A stretch of 64,000 nt of DNA from Metabacillus flavus. GTDB lineage: Bacteria; Bacillota; Bacilli; Bacillales; Bacillaceae. Location: assembly GCF_018283675.1 (NCBI RefSeq), contig NZ_JAGVRK010000001.1, forward strand, positions 1,984,001-2,048,000, in the 5' to 3' direction. The translations under genes were made by a program, and so were the position numbers. Numbering within the stretch: position 1 is the first letter of the stretch; each line of letters opens with the position of its first letter. This document shows positions 17,787 through 24,215 of this stretch, piece after piece. The notes beneath the pieces were generated by a model. It was given only the letters and a program-made list of their open reading frames with translations, did no database searches and was not told the origin of the DNA.

Positions 17787-18362
17787 TTAAGACTCCGTTT
17801 TGAAAGATAACTTATAGGTATATCCATTTGACCTTGACCATGTCTGCGAACCAAACGTATTGCCCGGACGGAGCTTGATGATATCCACATCCTTATTCCA
17901 TAGCTGCTTGACGGAGCAGATGACGTTTTCGCCATATAAATGAATTGCTTGCTTCCGCCTGGCCACGTCATCCAAAGGGGTGTTTTTGATGAAATCGACA
18001 TAATTGAACTGATCGCCTCCTGCGAAAAAAACCGCTTCCGCTTTGCTGATTTTATCTAAAACAAATGAATTGGAAGAAGCATAACGGTTATTCAGCAGGA
18101 TTGTTTCGACCGATCCAGCTTGGCGTTATTGGTTTGTGCCAAATCATATAGATACTGGTTATAGCCATCTGTTCCAGATGTCCGGATCACAACAAAGTCT
18201 CCGCGAGTGGCATCCACAGCATGGCTTTATCTACATCTGTACCGCCACCCATTAAGTTAATTCCATATGAAGTGACAGCGGATACGTTGCCAGTGTTTCC
18301 ATAGCGGCTGCGGCTTGCGCAGATATTCCTTGAAAAGATAAATTCACAAACCTTTTTATTGC
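17787..18362 (-). pseudogene. Decayed cyanophycinase-like gene with several frameshifts and an internal deletion
   Basis: Read leftward across frames, the region shows SYGINLMGGGTDVDKA, then GDFVVIRTSGTDGYNQYL, then VETILLNNRYASSNSFVLDK and AEAVFFAGGDQFNYVDFIKN, then jumps to a C-terminal piece with VDIIKLRPGNTFGSQTWS before a stop. These are in the right order for the GGGTDVD-type cyanophycinase-like family, a different branch from the neighbour downstream. At least two frameshifts and loss of the central nucleophile segment are evident. An alanine-rich, signal-like stretch precedes it in another frame. It is not functional and lies immediately upstream of the tandem S51 gene, in the same direction. 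Confidence 0.75.
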
Positions 18363-18782
18363 ATCAGCTCCCAATCATTAATCTTTTACTGTCGGCTTTT
18401 TTTCCCCAATGGATTCATTGTGTCAGATCACAAGTAAAAAATAGGGACGGTTCAGTCTGAATTGCACCTCCTTTCACACACATCCAGCAAATCACTCGTT
18501 TTCATGGACCTCTAGAATAAGAGCCACTTGTCATGAAGCATGCAAAATTCATGCCAAATCATGGCCCCCACATATATTTAAATAATCGAGTAGCTATAAA
18601 TGCCTGAATGAAAAGGATTAAAAATATTTAGTCACTAATAAAAAAGAATTTTAATTTCTAACTATTCTAAAAATATTGAGTATATGGTTTTATTTGGTTC
18701 TTTATCATGATCGGATAAGACCCAATTGATATATGTGATGACACATGAGGAAGAATCTCCATAATCGCAAGAAGGAGTAAAT
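18363..18782. other. AT-rich intergenic stretch of about 420 bp
   Basis: It lies between the decayed cyanophycinase-like gene and the acetate transporter control region. I see no gene, RNA or clear repeat; the left edge probably holds the lost 5' region of the pseudogene, including a CACCTCCTTTC (minus-strand GAAAGGAGGTG) ribosome-site-like sequence near 18465-18475. Confidence 0.45.
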
Positions 18783-18796
18783 TGTAAACGATTACT
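18783..18796 (+). promoter_or_regulatory. Possible cre (CcpA-binding) site upstream of the acetate transporter
   Basis: TGTAAACGATTACT matches the Bacillus cre consensus TGWAARCGYTWNCW at all but one position (A instead of Y at position 9). It ends 23 bp upstream of the -35 box, a place where CcpA usually activates, as for ackA and pta. Confidence 0.5.
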
Positions 18797-18819
18797 ATTT
18801 TCATTCTTTCAAAATTAAA

Positions 18820-18848
18820 TTGACACTCCTCTTTGAATCCTGTATTTT
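18820..18848 (+). promoter_or_regulatory. Sigma-A promoter for the acetate transporter
   Basis: A perfect TTGACA -35 box and a TATTTT -10 box are separated by 17 bp, 34 bp before the TTG start. Confidence 0.68.
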
Positions 18849-18882
18849 GTTCAAGTATGTATTAATATTTAGGAGGTTCATC

Positions 18883-19500
18883 TTGAACAATCAGAATGTG
18901 CAGCAAGTAAAAATTTCAACGGCCGATCCTTCGGCAATTGGTCTTTTTGGACTCGCTATGGTAACACTAGTAGCTTCATCGCAAAAACTCGGGTTAACGG
19001 AAGGACTTTCCTATATTATCCCTTGGGCAATATTCCTTGGAGGATTTGCTCAGTTGTTTGCCTGCATTCAGGATGCAAAGCACAACAACACTTTCGGTTC
19101 AACGGCATTCGGAGCATTTGGCCTGTTTTGGCTGGGTGTTGCTGGTTCATGGCTTATGCAGCTTGGTGTTTTCGGGGAAGAACTGGCTGCCGGGGTCGAT
19201 TCGAAGCAGCTTGGAATGGCTTTTATCGGGTATTTGATTTTTAGTTTGTTCATGACGGTCGGGGCTATGGAAACCCACAAAGTGCTATTTACCATTTTTG
19301 TTCTTATTGATTTCTTATTTATTGGTTTATCCTTAAGCACTTTTGGAGTCATGCATGAAGCGACACATATGCTTGCTGCAGTATCCGAAATGCTGATTGC
19401 ACTTGTGTCCTTTTACGGATCCGCTGCTGCTGTATTAAACCCTCATTTTGGAAGAGAGTTTCTGCCGGTCGGAAAACCGTTTGGTATTTTTAAAAAATAA
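18883..19500 (+). CDS. Acetate uptake transporter family protein (SatP/YaaH, GPR1/FUN34)
   Basis: A 205-residue membrane protein of the acetate uptake transporter family with six predicted hydrophobic helices. The N-terminal ADPSAIGLFGLAMVTL corresponds to the family's NPxxxGL signature. I chose the TTG at 18883 because AGGAGG lies 7 bp upstream; the frame is open further back only through the promoter. Family members carry acetate or succinate by proton symport as hexamers. The gene is monocistronic, with a possible CcpA site ahead of its promoter and a terminator behind, which fits a role in carbon overflow. Confidence 0.85.
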   Translation: MNNQNVQQVKISTADPSAIGLFGLAMVTLVASSQKLGLTEGLSYIIPWAIFLGGFAQLFACIQDAKHNNTFGSTAFGAFGLFWLGVAGSWLMQLGVFGEELAAGVDSKQLGMAFIGYLIFSLFMTVGAMETHKVLFTIFVLIDFLFIGLSLSTFGVMHEATHMLAAVSEMLIALVSFYGSAAAVLNPHFGREFLPVGKPFGIFKK

Positions 19501-19501
19501 T

Positions 19502-19542
19502 AAAAAAACAGTCTCTCCGGTCCAGTGAGAGACTGTTTTTTT
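19502..19542 (+). terminator. Terminator of the acetate transporter gene
   Basis: A 13-bp stem (AAAACAGTCTCTC/GAGAGACTGTTTT) followed by a T run. A MITE-like element is inserted directly after it. Confidence 0.85.
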
Positions 19543-19545
19543 ATT

Positions 19546-19729
19546 AGGCTCTGTTAAAGCCTGATGTTTATTTTTATCACCTGTTGATTGGAGTGGAAGG
19601 CGCGAGACTCCTGCGGGAGCAGCGGGACGAGACCCCGCAGTCGCAAAGCGGCGAGGAGGCTCACCGCCGCGCCCCGCGGAAAGCGAGCGCCTGCAACGGA
19701 AATCAACAGCCGAAGTTTAACAGAGCCTT
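19546..19729. mobile_element. MITE-like intergenic repeat with 13-bp terminal inverted repeats
   Basis: The 184-bp element is bounded by AGGCTCTGTTAAA and its exact reverse complement TTTAACAGAGCCT. The flanking sequence TTTATT occurs directly on both sides (19540-19545 and 19730-19735), as expected for a target duplication. The GC-rich core contains GACTCCTGCGGGAGCAGCGG and GAGGAGGCTCACCGCCGCG, which I recognise as a dispersed Bacillaceae intergenic repeat. It contains no gene and would fold into long stems. Whether it is moved in trans by a transposase is inference. Confidence 0.75.
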
Positions 19730-19769
19730 TTATTAAAGTGCCCTTTTTACAATGCGAGAACAAATGTTC

Positions 19770-20195
19770 TTATAATTCTTCGCTTCCTTGTTTCCCATTA
19801 ATGGAGTAGCTAGCAGAAAGATTTGCATTAAGAGAATGGGAAACGGAACAATATTTATCTTTAGACAACTGGATGGCATGAGCCACTTTTTCTTCCGGAA
19901 GCTCTCCTTCAAAGGCGTAATGGATGTGAAGGTCCGTAAATCTTTTCGGATGCTCTTCAGCACGTGTACCTGCAACATCCATTTGGAAATTAACAGGCTC
20001 CAGACGCATTTTTTTCAAAATCAGGACGATATCAATTCCTGTACAGCCGGCTACTGCGTGAAGCAGCAGCTCTGTTGGCCTCGGGCCGCTGTTTACTCCG
20101 CCTGTTTCCTGTCCTGCATCCATCTTGATCTCATGTCCGGATGGCGATAGACCCCCAAAAGCAAGGTTCCCGTCCCATGTTATGGTCGTTTTCAT
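19770..20195 (-). CDS. OsmC family protein
   Basis: A 141-residue protein of the OsmC/Ohr superfamily. The two redox cysteines are Cys51 (HAVAGCTGIDI) and Cys116 (KDKYCSVSHSL), both in the expected helices. Members reduce organic hydroperoxides with these thiols; this subtype (YhfA-like) is less well defined. It lies just downstream of the persulfide-stress genes on the same strand, with a 45-bp gap to the TauE gene, so it may be the last gene of that operon, although it could also be read separately. OsmC-like proteins often join sulfur-stress clusters, which is consistent but not proof. Confidence 0.83.
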   Translation of the reverse strand: MKTTITWDGNLAFGGLSPSGHEIKMDAGQETGGVNSGPRPTELLLHAVAGCTGIDIVLILKKMRLEPVNFQMDVAGTRAEEHPKRFTDLHIHYAFEGELPEEKVAHAIQLSKDKYCSVSHSLNANLSASYSINGKQGSEEL

Positions 20196-20240
20196 ACATT
20201 CAGCTCCCTTTTTTCAATAGTATGGCTCCCTTTCTATATT

Positions 20241-21011
20241 TTAAAAAAGTCCGGACCATATCTTAATGGCCGCAGCGGTTATAAGGATGGCCAGGGCGGC
20301 TTGAAGATATTTAGCTGAAATCTTTTGGCCTGCTTTTGCTCCAAGCGGCGCGGCAAGCAAGCTTGCAATCACCAGTATGGAAGCCGGAAAGTAATCAATT
20401 TGTCCAGTGAACATTTTCCCTGCAGTTGTTCCGACGGAAGAAATAAACGTTACGGCCAAAGAGGAAGCAATCGTAACCCGAATCGGTATTTTAAGCACAG
20501 ACAGCATAATCGGCAAAAGAAGAAAGGCTCCGCCAGCACCCACAATCCCGCTGCCAATCCCTGTAAGTATCGATAAAACAACAGCGATCCCTTTATGGAA
20601 ATCTACTTCATTTACTTTGAAATCATTCCCCTCTTTTTTAGGGATAAACATCATTAAGGCAGCAATTAAAGCAAGGAGGGCATATATCATATTGACTCCG
20701 TTTTCTGACATGTAAATAGATAAAAAGCTCCCCATCAAGCTTCCGGTAAGGATTCCTGTTCCCATATAAGCAATCAGCGGCTTATGCAAATAGCTGCCTT
20801 TTTTATAGGACCATACCGCTGCAATGGACGCAGCCATTACCTGTATGGCACTGATGCCCGATACCTCATGTGCCGTGAAGCCGTGAAGTCCAAAAAGTGG
20901 AGGAATGAGGAGAAGCATTGGATAATTAATAATGGATCCCCCAATACCGAGCATTCCGGAAATAAAAGCTCCCGTAATTCCAATAAGAAAAATAATAAGG
21001 ATAAATTCCAT
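20241..21011 (-). CDS. TauE/SafE family sulfite or sulfur-anion exporter
   Basis: A 256-residue membrane protein with seven to eight hydrophobic helices and the duplicated TauE/SafE layout. The repeat motifs SGMLGIGGSIINYPMLL (N-terminal half) and GIGSGIVGAGGAFLLLPIML (C-terminal half) match the family. It probably exports sulfite or a related sulfur anion across the membrane. It sits in the CstR-type operon after the TusA gene; TauE is a usual member of such clusters, exporting the products of persulfide oxidation. The specific anion is inferred from context. Confidence 0.83.
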   Translation of the reverse strand: MEFILIIFLIGITGAFISGMLGIGGSIINYPMLLLIPPLFGLHGFTAHEVSGISAIQVMAASIAAVWSYKKGSYLHKPLIAYMGTGILTGSLMGSFLSIYMSENGVNMIYALLALIAALMMFIPKKEGNDFKVNEVDFHKGIAVVLSILTGIGSGIVGAGGAFLLLPIMLSVLKIPIRVTIASSLAVTFISSVGTTAGKMFTGQIDYFPASILVIASLLAAPLGAKAGQKISAKYLQAALAILITAAAIKIWSGLF

Positions 21012-21061
21012 ATTTGGTTCCTCCCTAATGAATAAGGAACCTTTTCAGGTCCCTCTCTTCT

Positions 21062-21289
21062 TTATCCTTTTTGAATCCAAAATTTTAGAACTTCTCCTTC
21101 AGCGGCTGTTTCCAATAATTCATGTCCGCCTGATGCAGTCCAGGCAGCGAGATCCGCTTTTGCGCCTTTGTCAGTAGCATGAACCTCTAAAATCTGACCC
21201 TTCTCTAAATCATTCATCGCTTTTTTTGTTTTCACAATTGGCATTGGACAAGCAAGCCCTTTTGCATCAAGCACTTTATGTGAATTCAT
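21062..21289 (-). CDS. tusA: TusA-like sulfur carrier protein
   Basis: A 75-residue sulfur carrier. The conserved block GLACPMPIVKTKKAM places the persulfide-carrying cysteine at residue 14. Its sequence is close to the TusA domain of the longer sulfurtransferase two genes upstream, suggesting duplication. It passes sulfane sulfur between rhodanese-type proteins. It lies between the rhodanese-MBL gene and the TauE gene in one leftward operon. Its role in persulfide handling rather than tRNA thiolation is inferred from that context. Confidence 0.88.
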   Translation of the reverse strand: MNSHKVLDAKGLACPMPIVKTKKAMNDLEKGQILEVHATDKGAKADLAAWTASGGHELLETAAEGEVLKFWIQKG

Positions 21290-21317
21290 GAAATCATCTC
21301 TCCTTTTTTTCTATCCA

Positions 21318-22445
21318 TTATTTAACGGCACAGCGGTTCGGTCCGATTTCCATTTCCCGCTGCGTTTCTTCATCCGGGCTGATTCTACCCATGTTCATTT
21401 CGCGTATTTCCTGATAGGCGTTCGGCTGAGGAGGAAGGTTTTCTGTAACCAGTTCTCTGAACTCCTTCTCATCGCCGATGTTCATTCCATGATTTTTTTC
21501 CATTAACGGTCCAAGCCTTTTGCCCACAGATCCATCTTCCTTTAATTCACTGATCTGCATAAAGTGGGCTGGCAAAACCAGCAGATCCTCAGAGAGCTTT
21601 CTATACCTTGTATATAGAGACTCTCTTAAGTCACTAACCCAATCCTCTGCAAGACCTGCCAAGTCCGGTCTGCCGATTGAATCGATAAAGAGGATATCAC
21701 CCGATAATAGATACATACCGTCAATAATAAAGGATGTGGAACCAATGGTATGGCCAGGTGTGTACAAGGCCTCAATATTCATCTCCGTACTGCCAATTTT
21801 GATTTTCATTCCATCCTCAAGAGCCTGATATGAAAATGCAGCTTCCTCTGCATCCTTGGGAGGGAGCCAGTATGCCGCATTCGTTTTTTCAGCAATTTTT
21901 CTGCCGCCGGAAATGTGATCTGCATGAAGATGGGTATCAAATACATGCTTGATTTCGGCACCTGCCTGTCTCGCAAACTCAATAAAAACATCTGTCATCC
22001 TCGTTGCGTCAATAACAGCCGCCTCACCGTTTGACAGAATCATATAGGAGAGGCACCCCTTGCCGAGGCGTACAAATTGATAAATTTCTCCTCCCCCATG
22101 CAAGTCACCGGCTTTTACCGGTTCCAAGTGCTCGCTCCAAGCCTTCATGCCGCCTTCCAGATAAAACACATTTCTTCCTGCATCAGAAAGCATATCTGCT
22201 ACCATGACAGAGGATCCTTCTTTTGCACAAACGACAAGCACATCTTTATTTTCAGGAAGCTTTTCCAGAATCCCCTCTACGCCATCTAAAAGATCAAAGT
22301 AAGGAACATTTAGGTACTCGAAGTTTTCACCTTCAATTTTCCAATTACTAAAATCGTTTTGGTTCCGAACGTCCAAAATAAAAAGGAATTCCTTATCGAT
22401 TACTTTCTTCGCAACTTCTTTGGCTGTCATAGGATTGTATGACAT
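21318..22445 (-). CDS. Rhodanese-MBL fold persulfide dioxygenase-like protein (CstB-related)
   Basis: A 375-residue two-domain protein. Residues ~1-110 form a rhodanese domain with a cysteine at 73 (VVCAKEGSS). Residues ~120-375 form a metallo-beta-lactamase domain with THLHADH at 171-177, PGHT at ~230-233 and LPAHF later, the ligands of an Fe(II) persulfide dioxygenase of the ETHE1 type. S. aureus CstB joins the same activities but puts the MBL domain first, so domain order is reversed here. The ATG was chosen 8 bp after AGGGGG. It probably oxidises low-molecular-weight persulfides and moves the sulfur. Confidence 0.82.
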   Translation of the reverse strand: MSYNPMTAKEVAKKVIDKEFLFILDVRNQNDFSNWKIEGENFEYLNVPYFDLLDGVEGILEKLPENKDVLVVCAKEGSSVMVADMLSDAGRNVFYLEGGMKAWSEHLEPVKAGDLHGGGEIYQFVRLGKGCLSYMILSNGEAAVIDATRMTDVFIEFARQAGAEIKHVFDTHLHADHISGGRKIAEKTNAAYWLPPKDAEEAAFSYQALEDGMKIKIGSTEMNIEALYTPGHTIGSTSFIIDGMYLLSGDILFIDSIGRPDLAGLAEDWVSDLRESLYTRYRKLSEDLLVLPAHFMQISELKEDGSVGKRLGPLMEKNHGMNIGDEKEFRELVTENLPPQPNAYQEIREMNMGRISPDEETQREMEIGPNRCAVK

Positions 22446-22488
22446 TTTCAATACCCCCTACCGTATTAATAATAGCAAATTTTTTTGA

Positions 22489-23055
22489 TTAAAGCCCTGT
22501 TGTCTCCCCGACCCACTTGCTCATCCCCGGGACAACATTATATACGTTTTGAAACCCTGCCGATTCGAGCTGCTGCGCCGCCATATCACTTCTGCTGCCG
22601 GTCCTGCATACTACATAAATTGCTGTTTTATGGTCAAGCTCACTTAACCGTTCCTTTAATTCCCCTAGGGGTATAGATACTGCGTTGGGTATATGGCTAA
22701 AAGCAAATTCTGCTTCTTCCCGAACATCCAAGATAAAGGCATCGGAATCTGTGTTCAATTTAAGCAGCAGTTCCTCGTTATTGATAATTCTGGAGAAACG
22801 ATTTTCCGAATCCTCATCTGAGGACTTCCTTAAAAAATGCTTTAATACATTCCCTTCATCCACCGTACCAATATATTGATGGCCTGAACTCTCGGCCCAT
22901 GCTTTTAAGTCAGCTTTTGACCCTTTATCTGTTGCCTGTACCTCAAGCACCTGACCGGATTCAAGCTCTGACATGGCCTTTTTCGTTTTGACAATCGGCA
23001 TTGGGCAGGCAAGACCTTTCGCATCCAATAAAACATCTGATTTAATAGAATTCAT
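22489..23055 (-). CDS. TusA-rhodanese fusion sulfurtransferase (CstA-like)
   Basis: A 188-residue fusion protein. Residues ~8-78 are a TusA domain with Cys17 in GLACPMPIVKTKKAM. Residues ~85-185 are a rhodanese domain with Cys150 in the active loop CRTGSRSD. S. aureus CstA is a related multidomain sulfurtransferase with an extra N-terminal rhodanese, so this is a shorter version. It would accept sulfane sulfur and relay it to partner thiols. It lies between the DsrE gene and the rhodanese-MBL gene, with gaps of 21 and 43 bp, in one operon. Confidence 0.85.
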   Translation of the reverse strand: MNSIKSDVLLDAKGLACPMPIVKTKKAMSELESGQVLEVQATDKGSKADLKAWAESSGHQYIGTVDEGNVLKHFLRKSSDEDSENRFSRIINNEELLLKLNTDSDAFILDVREEAEFAFSHIPNAVSIPLGELKERLSELDHKTAIYVVCRTGSRSDMAAQQLESAGFQNVYNVVPGMSKWVGETTGL

Positions 23056-23076
23056 GGAAATTCCCCCTTAAAAAAA

Positions 23077-23556
23077 TTAGATAAATAGATTTACATTTCC
23101 GTTTTCCGCTTCCCCAAGGTAAGCAGCTACACCGGCATACTCAATGTTTTCAAGCAGTTCTCCCTGCTGAAGCCCAAGCAGATCCATTGTCATCGTGCAG
23201 GCAACAAGGTGGATTTCCTGTTCCTGAGCCAAGCCGATCAGCTGTGGAAGAGTCATCGCATTATGTTTTTTTATAACGTGTTTGATCATTTTAGGCCCCA
23301 TGCCTGCAAAATTCATTTTAGATATACTCATCCTGTCCGCACCTCGGGGCATCATATTAGCGAACATTTTTTCAAGGAATCCTTTTTTCACGTTGTAAGG
23401 TTCATCTTTCCTGAGGGCATTCAGTCCCCAAAATGTATGAAAGATCGTTACCTCATGATCATAAGCAGCTGCACCATTTGCAATAATGTAAGCGGCCATC
23501 GCCTTATCATAGTCACCGCTGAATAATACAATGGTGGTTTTCTTTTTATCTGACAT
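23077..23556 (-). CDS. DsrE/DsrF-like (DsrE2) sulfur-relay protein
   Basis: A 159-residue protein of the DsrE/DsrF/DrsH-like family, first gene of the persulfide operon. It has the Rossmann-like start TTIVLFSGDYDKAMAAYIIANGA, the FHTFWGLNALRK segment, and a conserved cysteine in LVACTMTMDLLG, which carries sulfur in DsrE2 proteins. The second in-frame ATG (23556) has AGGAGG 7 bp upstream and is preferred; the first overlaps the ribosome site. It would deliver sulfur to the TusA-type partners. Transcription should start near 23725, inside a set of CstR-like operators. Confidence 0.84.
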   Translation of the reverse strand: MSDKKKTTIVLFSGDYDKAMAAYIIANGAAAYDHEVTIFHTFWGLNALRKDEPYNVKKGFLEKMFANMMPRGADRMSISKMNFAGMGPKMIKHVIKKHNAMTLPQLIGLAQEQEIHLVACTMTMDLLGLQQGELLENIEYAGVAAYLGEAENGNVNLFI

Positions 23557-23576
23557 AACCATTCCTCCTTCTAAAT

Positions 23577-23592
23577 TACCTATAGGGGTATA
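23577..23592. promoter_or_regulatory. CstR-like operator 1
   Basis: TACCTATAGGGGTATA is a pseudo-palindrome of the TACC...GGTA type bound by CsoR/CstR repressors, just upstream of the DsrE ribosome site. Confidence 0.55.
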
Positions 23593-23670
23593 TGAAACTT
23601 TTCAATTCCTCTTTTGCTGATTTTGATTAAAGCTGTTTATAATTAAACAGCAGTTCCATCATCAATCGCG

Positions 23671-23688
23671 TATACCTATAGGGGTATA
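23671..23688. promoter_or_regulatory. CstR-like operator 2
   Basis: TATACCTATAGGGGTATA repeats the 16-bp sequence of operator 1 exactly, 94 bp away. It lies in the transcribed leader of the persulfide operon. Confidence 0.6.
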
Positions 23689-23715
23689 TAAAGGTATAAA
23701 AAATATAGGGGCGGG

Positions 23716-23729
23716 TACCCCTGTGGGTA
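23716..23729. promoter_or_regulatory. CstR-like operator 3, over the transcription start
   Basis: TACCCCTGTGGGTA is a symmetrical TACCC...GGGTA site directly next to the -10 box of the operon promoter. Binding here would block initiation. Confidence 0.6.
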
Positions 23730-23731
23730 TT

Positions 23732-23760
23732 ACATTACAGAATATAAAGCAGTCTGTCAA
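23732..23760 (-). promoter_or_regulatory. Sigma-A promoter of the persulfide-stress operon
   Basis: On the minus strand a perfect TTGACA (23755-23760) and TAATGT (23732-23737) are separated by 17 bp. It lies between the cstR stop codon and the DsrE gene, so the operon has its own start in addition to any read-through from cstR. Confidence 0.65.
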
Positions 23761-23772
23761 TCCTTAAATTTC

Positions 23773-24033
23773 TTACCGGCTTTTAACCAGCAGTTCAACC
23801 GCTTGCTTAACTAAATGATCCGTGCTCTCTCCCTTGGCAATATTCTCCCTTACACATTCCTCTAAATTCTGACTAACGATTACTCCCATAGTGCGGTCAA
23901 TTGCATTTCGGGCGGCTGACAGCTGAGTGACAATTTCTCTGCAGTCCTTCCCCTGCTCCATCATCCCCACCACACCTTTGATCTGTCCTTCAATTCGCTT
24001 TAAACGATTCAAAACATTCTTATCGTACTCCAT
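23773..24033 (-). CDS. cstR: CsoR-family persulfide-sensing repressor, CstR type
   Basis: An 86-residue all-helical repressor of the CsoR family. Copper-sensing CsoR uses a Cys-His-Cys site; here the residues are Cys31, Asn56 and Cys60 (SQNLEEC), so the histidine is replaced. The two cysteines fall at exactly the positions of S. aureus CstR Cys31 and Cys60, which form di- and trisulfides with persulfides. That makes a reactive-sulfur sensor far more likely than a copper sensor. It is followed by sulfur-transfer genes and by three operator-like repeats, and has a similar site in its own promoter. The ATG follows AAAGGAGGATCC. Confidence 0.88.
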   Translation of the reverse strand: MEYDKNVLNRLKRIEGQIKGVVGMMEQGKDCREIVTQLSAARNAIDRTMGVIVSQNLEECVRENIAKGESTDHLVKQAVELLVKSR

Positions 24034-24078
24034 CTTTGGATCCTCCTTTTCTTACTAATTAGGTCATTATGATAGCTA

Positions 24079-24107
24079 ATCTTATACCGGCCTGGGTATT
24101 GTGTCAA
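24079..24107 (-). promoter_or_regulatory. cstR promoter with embedded operator-like repeat
   Basis: On the minus strand TTGACA (24102-24107) and TAAGAT (24079-24084) are 17 bp apart. The spacer holds ATACCGGCCTGGGTAT (24084-24099), an ATACC...GGGTAT dyad like the operators downstream, which suggests autoregulation. Confidence 0.6.
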
Positions 24108-24154
24108 ATAATGAATGGCAGTGAAGCTCCCATATGGCCTAAATGACATGATTT

Positions 24155-24184
24155 GCATAATTCCCCTCTATCTTATGCAAGCTA
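24155..24184 (+). promoter_or_regulatory. Possible sigma-G (forespore) promoter for the germination operon
   Basis: GCATA and CAAGCTA are separated by 18 bp, close to the sigma-G pattern GYATR-N18-CATNNTA with one mismatch in the -10 box. It lies about 30 bp before the gerKA-type gene. Confidence 0.5.
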
Positions 24185-24215
24185 TAATAAGCAGCGTTAA
24201 TAAGGAGATTTTTAT

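Noticed and set aside
17732-18001. An 89-codon minus-strand frame just upstream of the tandem S51 gene
   Set aside because: It is an out-of-frame reading of the decayed cyanophycinase-like gene; the homologous reading is in another frame.
23773-24033. A copper-sensing CsoR
   Set aside because: The copper-ligand histidine is replaced by Asn56, and the neighbours are sulfur-transfer genes rather than copA or copZ.
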